This document shows positions 29,489 to 39,079 of a DNA stretch of 64,000 nucleotides, piece after piece (within the stretch, counting starts at the first letter, position 1; the number at the start of each line of letters is the position of its first letter). The stretch is from Mucilaginibacter sp. GTDB lineage: Bacteria > Bacteroidota > Bacteroidia > Sphingobacteriales > Sphingobacteriaceae. Under the pieces are notes generated by a model. That model searched no databases. It saw only the letters and a program-made list of their open reading frames with translations, and was not told where the DNA came from. The position numbers and the translations under genes were made by a program. The stretch is taken from assembly GCA_025352225.1 (NCBI GenBank), contig JANXTT010000028.1:1-64000 (forward strand), read 5' to 3'.

Positions 29489-29870
29489 TGTAATTTATAA
29501 ATAAATATACGGACAATCGCGAACCGAATTAATGCGACGACATTAAAATTATTGGTTTCCCCAATGGGTCAATCATGGTACCGAATTTTATTATTTCCTT
29601 AGCTATACCCTGAGAATGTAAATGACCGATCCAAATAGGTCAGGGACTCTCCGCCAAGCTAAATATTTTCAATAGGTAGCATTTTAAATAATCACGAATT
29701 TTATCCACAATGGTTACGATATAATTCCCCGATACGTAAAAATCCATAGAATAAGTGAATAAAGAAATTGGTTACTTCTCCTTGAAAACTTAATATATCG
29801 TTAACTTTACTTATAATTATGATTATGCGTATAACGGTCGAATTTGTCACACCTGGCCTTAATTTATAAT

Positions 29871-29878
29871 TACCTTTG
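29871..29878 (+). promoter_or_regulatory. Candidate Bacteroidota -7 element TACCTTTG upstream of the DUF4007 operon
   Basis: Matches TAnnTTTG; a TTTG lies upstream at 29843-29846 but spacing (24 nt) is longer than typical. Confidence 0.4.
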
Positions 29879-29895
29879 TCCCTTTACTTAGTTAT

Positions 29896-30780
29896 ATGAA
29901 ACTTCAATTTACCGGCCATGAATCATTTATTTGTAAGCAGCTTTGGCTTAAAAAGGGATATGATTTTGTAAAAAATAAAGGTGATTTTAATAATGAAGCC
30001 GCTGTAATCGAACTTGGTGTAGGGAAAAATATGGTGGCTTCCGTATCTTATTGGCTAAAAGCTTTTGGCATAACAGACCCTAACAATAACATATCAGAGT
30101 TTGGAAACTTTCTTTTCGACGATGAAAAAGGTGTAGACCCCTACATCGAAGACATTGCTACCATATGGCTACTGCACTATAATTTAAATAAGATAGAAAA
30201 GGCTTCGATCTATAGTTTGTTCTTTAATGAGTTTAGAAAGGGGCGCCCTGATTTTACCAAAAGTCAGCTTTTGAATTTTATAAAATTAAAATTAGAACAA
30301 TCCGATCAAAAAGGCGCAAACGAAAATACTGTATTGGGAGATATAAATGTTTTTATAAGAAATTATTTAAAACCAACCTCAAAAGAGACAAAAATTGACA
30401 TTGAGGAAGATTTCTCCAGTTTGATGATCGATCTTGATTTGATGCAATCATTTAAGTCCGAAGATTCAGAAGGAAAGATAACAGACTGGTATAAAGCGGA
30501 AAATAAAATACAAATTGACTTACCTGAAAACATCCTACTCTTCGCTTTATTGGACAATAACACATACGGTAATTCGATCAATTTTAGAGAAATACTCAAC
30601 GGATTACACTCACCCGGCACAATTTTCTTATTAAATGAAGTTGGGCTACTCGACAAACTAACAAAAATTGCAAATATTTACGATTCTATTACTTATTCAG
30701 AAACAGCTGGAGTGAGAGAAATACAGTTTAAATCTAAACCTAATAAATGGAAAATATTAAATGACTATTACACAAAATAA
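29896..30780 (+). CDS. DUF4007 family protein (SspB-like)
   Basis: MKLQFTGHESFICKQLWLKKGYDFVK...AAVIELGVGKNMVASVSYWLKAFGI; first gene of the operon. Confidence 0.8.
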   Translation: MKLQFTGHESFICKQLWLKKGYDFVKNKGDFNNEAAVIELGVGKNMVASVSYWLKAFGITDPNNNISEFGNFLFDDEKGVDPYIEDIATIWLLHYNLNKIEKASIYSLFFNEFRKGRPDFTKSQLLNFIKLKLEQSDQKGANENTVLGDINVFIRNYLKPTSKETKIDIEEDFSSLMIDLDLMQSFKSEDSEGKITDWYKAENKIQIDLPENILLFALLDNNTYGNSINFREILNGLHSPGTIFLLNEVGLLDKLTKIANIYDSITYSETAGVREIQFKSKPNKWKILNDYYTK

Positions 30781-33700
30781 GTACTCGCCATCCATTAATA
30801 TATTAAGGGATAGTGATTTTTCATTTAATTATATCCCAACAACAAATGCTACTCATGCATTTAACTCAATATTTTCAAAGATACAAATTGGCGGAAAATC
30901 ACATAATATAATCGGAGCCTATGGAACGGGTAAGTCGTCATTTCTATTAGCGTTGATACAAACGTTAAAAGGAAAGGCATCACATTTTCCCTCCGAAAAA
31001 GAATTACCAAACGGCCATTTGAAATATGAGTTTATAACACTGATAGGTGAATATGGATCGTTGCAGTTAAAGTTCGCACAACTCTTTAACTTATCTGATG
31101 ATTATACTGTAACCGATATAATTACGGCCCTTGACAAAAAATATAGCCAATTAGACGCAAAACAAAAAGGGCTTTTTATAATTATTGATGAGTTTGGGAA
31201 GTTTTTGGAGTATGCAGCAAAAAATAATCCGGAGGCGGAATTATATTTTATTCAACAACTTGCTGAATGGATAAATGATGTAAATAAACACACACACTTC
31301 ATAACTGTTTTACATCAAAACTTCAATGCCTATTCAATTCAGTTAGATCATCTACAACGCCAGGAATGGGAGAAAATAAAAGGGCGCTTTATAGATATAC
31401 CTTTTAACGAACCAGTCGAACAGTTGTTGTACTTAGCATCTGAACGATTGGATCAAAAAAACACATCAAAACTAGTTGATAAGAATTTTGATAGGCTTTT
31501 TGACGTTATTAAAGAAGCAAAAGCTTTTCCTCTAAAGGATTATTTAGATAGAGATTTTGCAAAAAAGCTGTATCCTTTTGATATTTTATCTGCCTCAATT
31601 TTAACTCTTTCTTTGCAAAAGTATGGACAAAACGAAAGAAGCCTTTTCTCTTTTATTGAAACAAAAGAACATTTGCGGTTTGATGTTGTAAATCAACAAA
31701 ATTCAGCTAATATTCACATCCCAGCACTCTATAATTATTTACTACATGACTATTATACTTTTCTAACTTCAAAGTATAATCCTGATTATTCTCAATGGTC
31801 TGCGATAAGACGGGCATTAGAACGAATTGAAGGACTTTTTTCTGACGCAAGTCAGCAGAAAAATGCAGAAGATATCTTAAAACTAATAGGCTTATTAAAC
31901 ATATTTGCCACGCATTCCGCTAAATTGGAACCAAGATTTTATGCAAATTATGCTCGGTTGGCCTTGTCTATAAAATCACCAGAAGATATTATAAGGCACC
32001 TGGAAAAGAAAAAAATTATCAGATTCGTCAATCACAATTTAAGATATATTTTATTTGAAGGAACTGACCTGGATATTGAACTTGCTATAGACGACGCAGG
32101 AAGACTAGTTGAAAAAGTTACAAATGTTGTAAATCACCTAAATCAGTATTTTGAATTTCCTTTCATTTCGGCACGGTCAATTTATTACAAAACCGGAACA
32201 CCTAGATTTTTCCAATTCAAACTAACTGATAGGGCGACTTCTTTGATTCCAGAAGGGGAAGTTGACGGATTTATAAATCTCGTTTTTTCTGAAGAAGATA
32301 ACGCCGATGGTGATGTTAAAGAATTTTCAGACTCCTGTAGTGAAGCGATCTTGTTTGGGTATTATAAAAATACTGGTATCATTAGAAATTTATTATTTGA
32401 TATTCAAAAAATTCAAAAGGTAATTGAAAACAATCAAGACGATAAGGCTGCTATTGTTTTATTGAATGAGGAATTCCAAATTAAGATAAAGCTCCTTAAC
32501 CATTATGTTTTAGATAATATTTATACAGATAAAGGAAATGTAGTTTGGTATTTCCAAGGCCGCAAAATCAGGCTTGAAAATCGAAAAAAATTAAATAGGG
32601 AATTATCGAAAATTTGTGCAAAAATTTATGATAACACTCCTATTTACAAGAATGAACTTATAAATAAAACAAAGGTTTCAGGGCAAATTGCCCTGGCCCG
32701 AAATAAGTTAAATAGAAGACTTTTAAGTGATCTCAACTTACCAAATTTGGGGTTTAATGATAACGAGTTTCCACCCGAAAAATCGACCTATTTATCGCTT
32801 TTAAAACATACAGGGATACATCAAATTACTAATGGTATAGGTGCATTAACTCAACCTACCCATGAATCATTCAGGTTTTTGTGGGAAGCGGGAATAAACT
32901 TCTTAAATAGCTCTAAAAATAAGGAGAGAAATTTGGAAGACTTTATTCAGACAATTTCCTCAAAACCGTTTAAGCTTAAACGAGGATTAATCGATTACTG
33001 GGTTCCTGTTTTTTTATTGGCTAACAAAGATGATTTCGCACTATATACTAACGGAGTATATGTTCCAGAGATTGAAAGCGACATTCTTGAATTGATCAAT
33101 AAAAAGCCAAGTCATTTTTTTCTAAAAGCTTTCGATGTTGAGGGTGTTAAATTAAAACTTTTTAATCATTACAGGATTTTTCTTGACCAATCGGAAAACC
33201 ATAAACCTAACAACAAACTTTTTATACAGACTATTAAGCCATTTTTGGTGTTCTATCGAGATTTGACCGAATACGCTCAGAAAACAACCCGTCTAAGTAA
33301 AAAAACGATAGCATTACGTCAAGTAATCGCAAATGCTAAAGATCCCGAAAAAACATTTTTCGAAGATTTTCCCGCTGCAATGGGATATACTATTAGTGAA
33401 TTACAAAAAGAGCCGTTAAAAGCCGAGACATTTATCCAAAGCCTACAAACTTCCGTACGCGAAATAAGAAGTAGCTACGATATGTTAGTTGATAGATTTG
33501 AAACTTATCTCGTTAGGGATGTTATTGGTAGTGGTTCATCGTTTCCCGAATATAGGGAGGATATTAGAGAGAGATTTAAAAACATTAAGGTTCATTTATT
33601 GCTTGCCCGGCAAAAGCCTTTTTATAGTCGCTTACAGTCTGAGTTGGATGACAGAACCGCTTGGCTAAATTCCATCGCACAATCTTGCATCGGAAAACCA

Positions 33701-33997
33701 TTAAACGCAGTTAATGATGAAGAAGAAATACTTTTATTTGAAAGACTAAAAGATATTATTTACGAGTTAGATAATCTTTCGGAAATCAACCAATTGGATG
33801 TCGATCAAAACAATGAGGATTTAATAAAGATAGAAATTACATCATTAATGCAAGGACTTAACAAAGGTCTTCTTAGAATTCCAAAAGAAAAATCCAAAGA
33901 AGTAGTGGCTATCCAGGATAAAATCAGATTGTTATTGGGAACGGATAAAAAGATCAATCTAACTATATTAGCTAAATTATTACAAGAGTATATTTAA
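30761..33997 (+). CDS. Large P-loop ATPase (SspC-like by context)
   Basis: Walker A IIGAYGTGKSSFLL, Walker B LFIIIDEFGKFLEY; 1078 aa; overlaps the DUF4007 gene. Confidence 0.75.
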   Translation: MTITQNKYSPSINILRDSDFSFNYIPTTNATHAFNSIFSKIQIGGKSHNIIGAYGTGKSSFLLALIQTLKGKASHFPSEKELPNGHLKYEFITLIGEYGSLQLKFAQLFNLSDDYTVTDIITALDKKYSQLDAKQKGLFIIIDEFGKFLEYAAKNNPEAELYFIQQLAEWINDVNKHTHFITVLHQNFNAYSIQLDHLQRQEWEKIKGRFIDIPFNEPVEQLLYLASERLDQKNTSKLVDKNFDRLFDVIKEAKAFPLKDYLDRDFAKKLYPFDILSASILTLSLQKYGQNERSLFSFIETKEHLRFDVVNQQNSANIHIPALYNYLLHDYYTFLTSKYNPDYSQWSAIRRALERIEGLFSDASQQKNAEDILKLIGLLNIFATHSAKLEPRFYANYARLALSIKSPEDIIRHLEKKKIIRFVNHNLRYILFEGTDLDIELAIDDAGRLVEKVTNVVNHLNQYFEFPFISARSIYYKTGTPRFFQFKLTDRATSLIPEGEVDGFINLVFSEEDNADGDVKEFSDSCSEAILFGYYKNTGIIRNLLFDIQKIQKVIENNQDDKAAIVLLNEEFQIKIKLLNHYVLDNIYTDKGNVVWYFQGRKIRLENRKKLNRELSKICAKIYDNTPIYKNELINKTKVSGQIALARNKLNRRLLSDLNLPNLGFNDNEFPPEKSTYLSLLKHTGIHQITNGIGALTQPTHESFRFLWEAGINFLNSSKNKERNLEDFIQTISSKPFKLKRGLIDYWVPVFLLANKDDFALYTNGVYVPEIESDILELINKKPSHFFLKAFDVEGVKLKLFNHYRIFLDQSENHKPNNKLFIQTIKPFLVFYRDLTEYAQKTTRLSKKTIALRQVIANAKDPEKTFFEDFPAAMGYTISELQKEPLKAETFIQSLQTSVREIRSSYDMLVDRFETYLVRDVIGSGSSFPEYREDIRERFKNIKVHLLLARQKPFYSRLQSELDDRTAWLNSIAQSCIGKPLNAVNDEEEILLFERLKDIIYELDNLSEINQLDVDQNNEDLIKIEITSLMQGLNKGLLRIPKEKSKEVVAIQDKIRLLLGTDKKINLTILAKLLQEYI

Positions 33998-35104
33998 ATG
34001 GATCAACAAGTAAGGCATGTATTAGGTATTTCAGGGGGGAAAGATAGCGCTGCCTTGGCAATCTATTTGCGGAAAAATTGCCCAGAGCTTGATATCGAAT
34101 ATTACTTCTGTGATACCGGCAAAGAACTCGACGAAACTTACACTCTCATACGTAATCTTGAAACTTACCTCGGACGAAAAGTTACAGTCTTGAAGGCGGC
34201 AGGTAAGAGTACGCAAGATCCATTTGATCATTTTTATAATGTATTTGGCAATTATTTGCCGTCCTCTAACATCCGATGGTGTACCAAATACTTAAAATTA
34301 CAGCCATTTGAAGATTTTGTGGGAAACGGCCCTGTTGTGTCGTATGTCGGAATCCGTGGCGATGAAGATCGCGAAGGCTACATCTCCAAAAAAACAAATA
34401 TCCAGTCTATATTTCCATTCAGGAAGAATATATGGAGTGAGGATGTTATAAATAAGGTATTAAAAGACGAAAATATAAGCCGTCTTATACAGCTTAATGA
34501 AAAGATATTTGGTGCTGAAACTTTGAATAGGCGGGTTGAAATTCTTAACCTGCCACTCTCGGCAAAGTTTCCAATATCTCAAAAATTAAATCAATTATTA
34601 GACCAGGGCATAAAGGAATTTAATCAGATAGTGTTTGAGTTTTTAAAGACAACGGATTATCCATTATCCCTTGAAACTGATTATTCATTAGTTTCTAATG
34701 AAGACAATCTTGTAAGAGATGACATTTTCAAATTGCTGAGAGAAAGCGGAGTTGGTGTGCCTGAGTATTACGAGAAAATTCAATTTGAAGTAGATGGGAT
34801 GATTGGAGAATATGCTCGTAGCAGGTCTGGCTGTTATTTTTGTTTCTTCCAACAAAAAATTGAATGGGTATGGCTGTTGGAGCAGCATCCGGATTTATTT
34901 AAAATGGCTATGACGTATGAAAATGAGAAAGAGGGTTTTACTTGGAATCAAAAAGAAAGCTTAAAGGAGTTGATGCAACCCGAACGAGTTCTTACGATCA
35001 AAAGAGATTTTTTAAATAAAAACAAAACCAAATCAAAATCTCCATATCTATTAGACATTTTGGACGATTCTGAATCAGAAGGTTGCGCAGCCTGTTTTAT
35101 ATAA
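33998..35104 (+). CDS. PAPS-reductase-like PP-loop ATP pyrophosphatase (SspD/DndC-like)
   Basis: PP-loop LGISGGKDSAALAIYL; Cys motifs IRWCTKYLK, SGCYFCFFQQ, C-terminal EGCAACFI. Confidence 0.8.
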   Translation: MDQQVRHVLGISGGKDSAALAIYLRKNCPELDIEYYFCDTGKELDETYTLIRNLETYLGRKVTVLKAAGKSTQDPFDHFYNVFGNYLPSSNIRWCTKYLKLQPFEDFVGNGPVVSYVGIRGDEDREGYISKKTNIQSIFPFRKNIWSEDVINKVLKDENISRLIQLNEKIFGAETLNRRVEILNLPLSAKFPISQKLNQLLDQGIKEFNQIVFEFLKTTDYPLSLETDYSLVSNEDNLVRDDIFKLLRESGVGVPEYYEKIQFEVDGMIGEYARSRSGCYFCFFQQKIEWVWLLEQHPDLFKMAMTYENEKEGFTWNQKESLKELMQPERVLTIKRDFLNKNKTKSKSPYLLDILDDSESEGCAACFI

Positions 35105-36231
35105 TGAGTAATGAGCAATTTGTAATCACTATCGATGGTTTTCGATTTATAGAAAATTTGCAAACCACAGCACGACAATTGATTGTGTGTACGGAGATTG
35201 CAAAACAACTTAATAACAGACAACTGCCTAAACGCATCTTAGAAGAAATGCTTATAAAGTGGAGTCTAAATGAGGAAGCAATTAACCAAGAATATAAGGA
35301 AAGTAAGGGTAAAATAACAAAAGACGGTGGGAAGACTGCTGCGTTAAGATATTATTTTTCACTTGCTGAATCGTTGGGTTTGATTAAGGGATTTAACAAC
35401 GTATTCATTGATACAAATATTTCTTATACGCTGTTATATTTCATAGAGGAACACAAGGAACACTATGTCGCTAAAAAATTATGTGAAAATATTTTTTATT
35501 TATACCAACTTCTCAATAACGACGCAGATGGAATTTTGCTTTGTGTAGATCAAATCGCAGTTGATAATGCAAGAAGTCAAAGGGAACTTCAATCAAAATT
35601 TAAAGAAACCCTTAATTATCGGTTAGTTACTAAAGGAGACCTCGCCTCACCACATTTAAAGAATAGCATAGTTAATAAGTTTAGGGCAGTAAATTATGTT
35701 TGGAAAAAGCCAGAGGTTTATGCTGAACACATAATTGCTCCGCGTTATGAGTGGCTGTCGACATTAGGGTTGGTGAAAATTAATAGAGGCTCAAAGTTTA
35801 CATTCTATTCGCTTACAGAAAAAGGTGATAAATTTAGGAACGCATGCCCTAAAATAGGTGCTGATATTTTGATCACTGATATTTCTGAAAAATGGCTATC
35901 ATCTTCCTTTTTCGATATCGCAAGTTTGTTGTATTGTGAACAAGAAGTAGTCAAGTTTGGACTCTTACCAAATAACACGAAAAACCAGCAACTTGGGGCT
36001 TCTTTAGAAAGAGCATCAAAATTTGTAAAGTCCAGTATATCTTATAGATTACCACTAATTAACAGCTATTTATTTATTTGCATGGATTTATTAGTCAATC
36101 AAAATATTATAATTAATTTTAATGATATTTATGAAAGTCTCAATCCCGCTTTCACTTATAATTTGAAAACCTATAAACCTAAAATAAGTGGCCGCCTGAA
36201 CGAAAGCTATATCACAATCACACACATTTAG
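35104..36231 (+). CDS. Uncharacterised operon protein, possibly with winged-helix segment
   Basis: ORF with likely start MSNEQFVITIDGF at 35104 (TAATG overlap with upstream stop); no catalytic motif recognised. Confidence 0.6.
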   Translation: MSNEQFVITIDGFRFIENLQTTARQLIVCTEIAKQLNNRQLPKRILEEMLIKWSLNEEAINQEYKESKGKITKDGGKTAALRYYFSLAESLGLIKGFNNVFIDTNISYTLLYFIEEHKEHYVAKKLCENIFYLYQLLNNDADGILLCVDQIAVDNARSQRELQSKFKETLNYRLVTKGDLASPHLKNSIVNKFRAVNYVWKKPEVYAEHIIAPRYEWLSTLGLVKINRGSKFTFYSLTEKGDKFRNACPKIGADILITDISEKWLSSSFFDIASLLYCEQEVVKFGLLPNNTKNQQLGASLERASKFVKSSISYRLPLINSYLFICMDLLVNQNIIINFNDIYESLNPAFTYNLKTYKPKISGRLNESYITITHI

Positions 36232-36852
36232 ATGAAACTTAATTGTATTATAGATACTTGCAGTTGTATAATTCTCAACAACGCAGAATTTAAACAATCG
36301 TCTTTACTTTCGTACTTTAATAATCGTTCTCATCTATCTTATTGCAAAGAAGTTAAGCTCGAGTTAAATGATCATAGAGTCAAAGGTTTGCCAAAATTTT
36401 TATACGATAAAAAGAGAAAACTGAAACCATTTAGGTATTCAATTGATGAATATGAAATGCGAATGGTTGAAAAATTACTATCCTCCAGGACACACGGTAA
36501 CAACAAAGGAGAAATTGATAATTTTGCTGTATCAATTGATCAGGTTCATCATTTAAAAGTGAACCCTATTATCTATATAACTGATGACAAAAAGGCCCTG
36601 AGAGGGATACTTTCGGATTATTTTCCAGCATTTCCTGCTTTAAGTGTCTGGACTTCCCTTGATGTTGTTCTATACTTATATGCAGAAAATATCATACCTT
36701 CAAAAGATATTGCTATGGAGATGATTCAGTCAATAGTATCCTTTTCTGCACCGGCACCGGCAGATCGTAGTCAAAAAACTACCGACGAGTTGATAAATAC
36801 ACGAAAGAATTATACGAAGAGGATTGAAGTTATTAGTAAATTAATAAAGTAA
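36232..36852 (+). CDS. PIN-like nuclease domain protein
   Basis: N-terminal CIIDTCSCIIL, KLELND, KGEIDNFAVSI, YITDDKKALRG: spacing of PIN acidic residues; starts immediately after the upstream stop. Confidence 0.6.
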   Translation: MKLNCIIDTCSCIILNNAEFKQSSLLSYFNNRSHLSYCKEVKLELNDHRVKGLPKFLYDKKRKLKPFRYSIDEYEMRMVEKLLSSRTHGNNKGEIDNFAVSIDQVHHLKVNPIIYITDDKKALRGILSDYFPAFPALSVWTSLDVVLYLYAENIIPSKDIAMEMIQSIVSFSAPAPADRSQKTTDELINTRKNYTKRIEVISKLIK

Positions 36853-36859
36853 CATCGCA

Positions 36860-37951
36860 ATGAACTTAGAACAGATTAATTTATCATACAACCCGTTTAA
36901 AGATGTATCGCCCAATATAGATGATACACATATGGTGTGGGCCAGTATGGGCGAAGTAAAGGCAAAACTTGAACGGAGTTATAAAGATTGCATTAATAAC
37001 AACTCCAAACAGATCATCCTTAATTGGGGACAATATGGTGGTGGTAAGACATTTAGTGCTTATTATTTTTCCAAACAAATGAGCGATGTCGATAATATAA
37101 AACATATCTACTTGAGATGTCCAAAAGATGGAGCAAAAGCTACTGATGAGTTTTTTATTTCAATTATCGATGCACTGGGTTTCGAAGAGCTCAATCAACA
37201 TATTCATAAATTAATCACCGAAGTAGGGGAAGATGCTCTAATTGCATATTTAACACCACGAGCCACAAGGGAATTTGCCAAAGCGATATGTTTGATTGGT
37301 TCGCAAGAGCCCGATACACGCGAAATGATGAACAGATTCCTGTTTAGCGGTATTTCAAAAGCAGAATTAAAGAAACTGGGCTTGGCGAAAGATATTTATA
37401 CAGATAGTGACTCAGGAAGATTTCTTTCGGGAATATTATCTTGTTACACCGGGACAAATGCAATCAATAATGGCCGGGTTGTAATATGGTTAGACGAAAT
37501 GGAAGATCTGATTTATTATGCTCCCAAAAATTACAAAGCATTCTCTCAAATACTTAGAGATTTATTCGACAATATCTCTGATCGTTTTTTGTTTTTCTTA
37601 AATTTTACTTTGGCTGAAGGTGAGGAATCTGTAATTGAGCTTATGTTAGGCGCAGCACTTTGGTCGAGAGTCACTAAGAAAATTAGGTATAAGGAATTTA
37701 GTGAGGCGAACGCATTGGAATATGCTAACGAGCTCTTAGCAGTTGCTCGGATAAATAAAAACATTGAAAGTCCGCTTAGTCCAGAAATTTTAAATATCTT
37801 AATTAGTAATATACCCATAAACATATTGACACCCAGGGAAATAAATAAACACATTAACAGCTTGTTAAGCTATTCAATGGAGCATGAGCTATCAACTATA
37901 ACGCTGGAAGTCTTTAATAACTGGTCTAAGGAGTATTCCGAAGATTTTTAG
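36860..37951 (+). CDS. AAA/ORC-like P-loop ATPase
   Basis: Walker A LNWGQYGGGKTFSAYYF; Walker B VVIWLDEMEDLIYY. Confidence 0.7.
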   Translation: MNLEQINLSYNPFKDVSPNIDDTHMVWASMGEVKAKLERSYKDCINNNSKQIILNWGQYGGGKTFSAYYFSKQMSDVDNIKHIYLRCPKDGAKATDEFFISIIDALGFEELNQHIHKLITEVGEDALIAYLTPRATREFAKAICLIGSQEPDTREMMNRFLFSGISKAELKKLGLAKDIYTDSDSGRFLSGILSCYTGTNAINNGRVVIWLDEMEDLIYYAPKNYKAFSQILRDLFDNISDRFLFFLNFTLAEGEESVIELMLGAALWSRVTKKIRYKEFSEANALEYANELLAVARINKNIESPLSPEILNILISNIPINILTPREINKHINSLLSYSMEHELSTITLEVFNNWSKEYSEDF

Positions 37952-38017
37952 ATTTTCCGATATCCTGTAACAAAAGTTAATGTTTAATAATTCTAAAAGC
38001 ATAATCTAAAACTATTA

Positions 38018-39079
38018 ATGGAGACAACTATAGTAGAGTGGAATATAAATGAGCTCCATAAAAAGCTGGATGTAATTCAAAATCAGCCCAAGTATCAAAG
38101 AGGCGCTGTTTGGACATTATTAAAAAGACAAATGCTCATTGATTCCATGCTAAGGGGGATTGATATACCGAAGTTATACCTACGGAAAATCGACTTTGGT
38201 CTATTCAAATATGAAGTAGCAGATGGACAACAACGCATTCGCGCAATTAAGGACTATTTAAATGGCGTATTTTCTCTCTCGACAAAAACAGTCAATGGAC
38301 TTGATTTAAATAAAATCGGATCATTTCTAGTTGGCGATAAAAAATTTAGTGAATTAAATGATAAATTAAAGGAACGGTTTTTGTCTTATAAACTGACGGT
38401 CGCCGTTGTAAATGATGCCTCACCTTCTGAAATTAGAACTTTATTTGGACGTCTACAGATGGGCGACCCTCTTAATCCGGCGGAGAAAAGAAACGCTATA
38501 ATAAGTACGTTGGGTAAAGAAATTGATAATATTGCCGTAAACCATGACTTCTTTACCAGTTGTAAAATTGCCCCGGAACGTTTTAAAAGACAGGATTTTG
38601 TAACTCACATTTTCGCGTTGGTGTTATACAAAAACAGGTACGATCTTAAAGCCCCTTTGTTACAGTCAATGTACCTTGATAAGACAGTTGACTTTTCAGG
38701 AAACCTGATACCAAAGGTTGTAAATGTTCTTACGTTTATGAAGGCCATCGATCACCCCTCGTACAAAAGGATTGTAAATAAATGGAGTTTTGTTGATATT
38801 TTCAGGGTGATCTTTGACTGGTATGATAAAATAGATAATATAGATTCAACAGAGTTTGCAATTGCCTTTCGCGACTTCGAAAAAAGACGATTGGAATATT
38901 CTTCAGAGCCTGAATTGCTGATTAGAAAAAAGAAAGTGAATCAAGAGGATGAATATCTTTATAATTATATCATGGCATTTAGGGCTAATGGCGGTAACCC
39001 GAGTAATTTGAACAAACGAAATGAGGCTTTAAAAAACATTTTTAAGGATTCTATTAAATTTAAAGAGCATGCCATTTGA
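38018..39079 (+). CDS. DUF262 (ParB/GmrSD-like) protein
   Basis: PKYQRGAVWTLLKRQMLIDSMLRGIDIPKLYL and EVADGQQRIRAIKDYL (DGQQR motif); no C-terminal DUF1524 motif seen. Confidence 0.85.
   Translation: METTIVEWNINELHKKLDVIQNQPKYQRGAVWTLLKRQMLIDSMLRGIDIPKLYLRKIDFGLFKYEVADGQQRIRAIKDYLNGVFSLSTKTVNGLDLNKIGSFLVGDKKFSELNDKLKERFLSYKLTVAVVNDASPSEIRTLFGRLQMGDPLNPAEKRNAIISTLGKEIDNIAVNHDFFTSCKIAPERFKRQDFVTHIFALVLYKNRYDLKAPLLQSMYLDKTVDFSGNLIPKVVNVLTFMKAIDHPSYKRIVNKWSFVDIFRVIFDWYDKIDNIDSTEFAIAFRDFEKRRLEYSSEPELLIRKKKVNQEDEYLYNYIMAFRANGGNPSNLNKRNEALKNIFKDSIKFKEHAI

Noticed and set aside
29896-35104. BREX type 4 or canonical Dnd system because of a PAPS-reductase gene
   Set aside because: No PglZ, BrxL, DndD or DndE-like ORF nearby; DUF4007 + large ATPase + PP-loop order fits SspBCD better.
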